Assembly (NCBI RefSeq): GCF_021431965.1
Contig: NZ_CP090370.1
Coordinates: forward strand, 1,054,001-1,118,000
DNA length: 64,000 nucleotides
Reading direction: 5' to 3'
From: Erythrobacter sp. SDW2
GTDB lineage: Bacteria > Pseudomonadota > Alphaproteobacteria > Sphingomonadales > Sphingomonadaceae
The notes under the pieces were generated by a model that made no database searches, had not been told where the DNA came from, and saw nothing but the letters and a program-made list of their open reading frames with translations. The translations under genes and the position numbers were made by a program. Every line of letters starts with the position of its first letter. Within the stretch, counting starts at the first letter, position 1. Positions 63,665 through 64,000 of this stretch are shown here, piece by piece.

Positions 63665-64000
63665 ATGCCGATACCGTTCTACAACTTGCACGATCAGACG
63701 GCCGAGCAGCTTGCGGACGAGATGATCCGGCAGATCCCGGCACATACGCCCGAATGGCGCAACCCCGCGCCGGGCGATCCTGGCCGCACACTGATCGACC
63801 TGTTCGCCTGGATGGGCGACAAGCTGCTCTACCGCATCAATCTGCTGCCCGAACGGCAGCGGCTGATGTTCCTGCGGCTGCTCGACATGCCGATGCGCCC
63901 GGCCACGCCTGCGCGCGGGTTGCTGCAACTGCGCCATGCCGCGCCCAAGGACACCGCTATTGCCGAAGTTCCGGCGCGCACTCTGGTGTCGGGGCCGGTC
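63665..64000 (+). CDS. Afp11-like baseplate protein, N-terminal fragment
   Basis: The gene is cut by the right edge after 112 residues. The opening (PFYNLHDQTAEQLADEMIRQIPAHTPEWRNPAPGDPGRTLIDLFAWMGDKLLYRINLLPERQRLMFLRLLDM) is the conserved start of the large putative baseplate assembly proteins of injection systems (gp6/J-like). It follows the gp25 gene by 3 bases, so the operon continues beyond the window, where ATPase and possible toxin genes are expected. Confidence 0.9.
   Translation, partial: MPIPFYNLHDQTAEQLADEMIRQIPAHTPEWRNPAPGDPGRTLIDLFAWMGDKLLYRINLLPERQRLMFLRLLDMPMRPATPARGLLQLRHAAPKDTAIAEVPARTLVSGPV

Noticed and set aside
52175-64000. A prophage
   Set aside because: No integrase, terminase, portal, capsid or lysis genes are seen, hub and spike are Afp-like, and there are two sheath-tube pairs plus DUF4255- and DUF5908-type genes, which point to an injection system. 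The part beyond the right edge could still change details.
52175-64000. A type VI secretion system
   Set aside because: No TssJ/L/M membrane complex, TssK or ClpV is present in the window, and the sheath is of the phage/Afp single-protein type rather than TssB/TssC.

Overview
This is a high-GC, densely coded chromosomal window from an alphaproteobacterium, most likely of the order Sphingomonadales and close to Erythrobacteraceae. That placement is an inference from gene content: a single long bifunctional Rsh, a TamA/TamB pair, an orphan bacteriochlorophyll-pathway gene (bciA), and Sphingomonad-style intergenic palindromes. There is no rRNA to confirm it. Many genes are translationally coupled through ATGA, GTGA or TGATG overlaps, so most functions come as operons.

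Layout. 1-9.6 kb is housekeeping: the end of a KtrB potassium channel with KtrA, an M1 peptidase lipoprotein, a patatin lipoprotein, Rsh, a VOC protein, a DUF1905 protein, a cyclophilin and a zincin. 9.7-16.4 kb is a small island: tRNA-Ser, a broken IS6-type transposase tail, a three-gene RND efflux operon, then a second broken IS6-type transposase. 16.4-23.5 kb holds a MASE1 hybrid histidine kinase facing a four-gene operon (single receiver, TPR/YaiO-type barrel, HEAT-repeat membrane protein, family-2 glycosyltransferase), which looks like a phosphorelay-controlled glycan synthesis and export module. 23.7-30.5 kb is tamA-tamB plus a small lipoprotein. 30.7-39.8 kb is accessory metabolism: an acyl-CoA dehydrogenase pair, a D-aminoacylase-like amidohydrolase, a cytochrome c / aldonolactone oxidase / D-serine-dehydratase-like operon with a divergent TetR, and bciA. 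41.3-43.5 kb is the threonine-degrading tdh-kbl pair. 43.8-50.2 kb is a sulfur oxidation set: a persulfide dioxygenase-like hydrolase, two YeeE/YedE half-transporters and a SoeABC-type cytoplasmic sulfite dehydrogenase.

50.6-64 kb is the most striking part. A sigma-54 enhancer-binding protein with a degenerate receiver is followed by a cluster of TGTCACA-type inverted repeats and a consensus -24/-12 promoter (TGGCACG-N4-TTGCT). These stand directly before a phage-tail-like contractile injection system (Afp/PVC-type eCIS) that runs off the right edge. It encodes a DUF3467-like protein, an Afp16-type terminator, a Pro/Gly-rich protein, two sheaths, two tubes, an Afp7-like adaptor with a Gly-rich tail, a 56-residue DUF5908-type protein, spike hub, spike, a protein with a hydrophobic C-terminus, gp25, and the start of the Afp11-like baseplate protein. 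No capsid, terminase, integrase or T6SS membrane-complex genes are present in the window. The pairing of a dedicated sigma-54 switch with an injection particle is the leading candidate for a new system here; the glycan module is the second.
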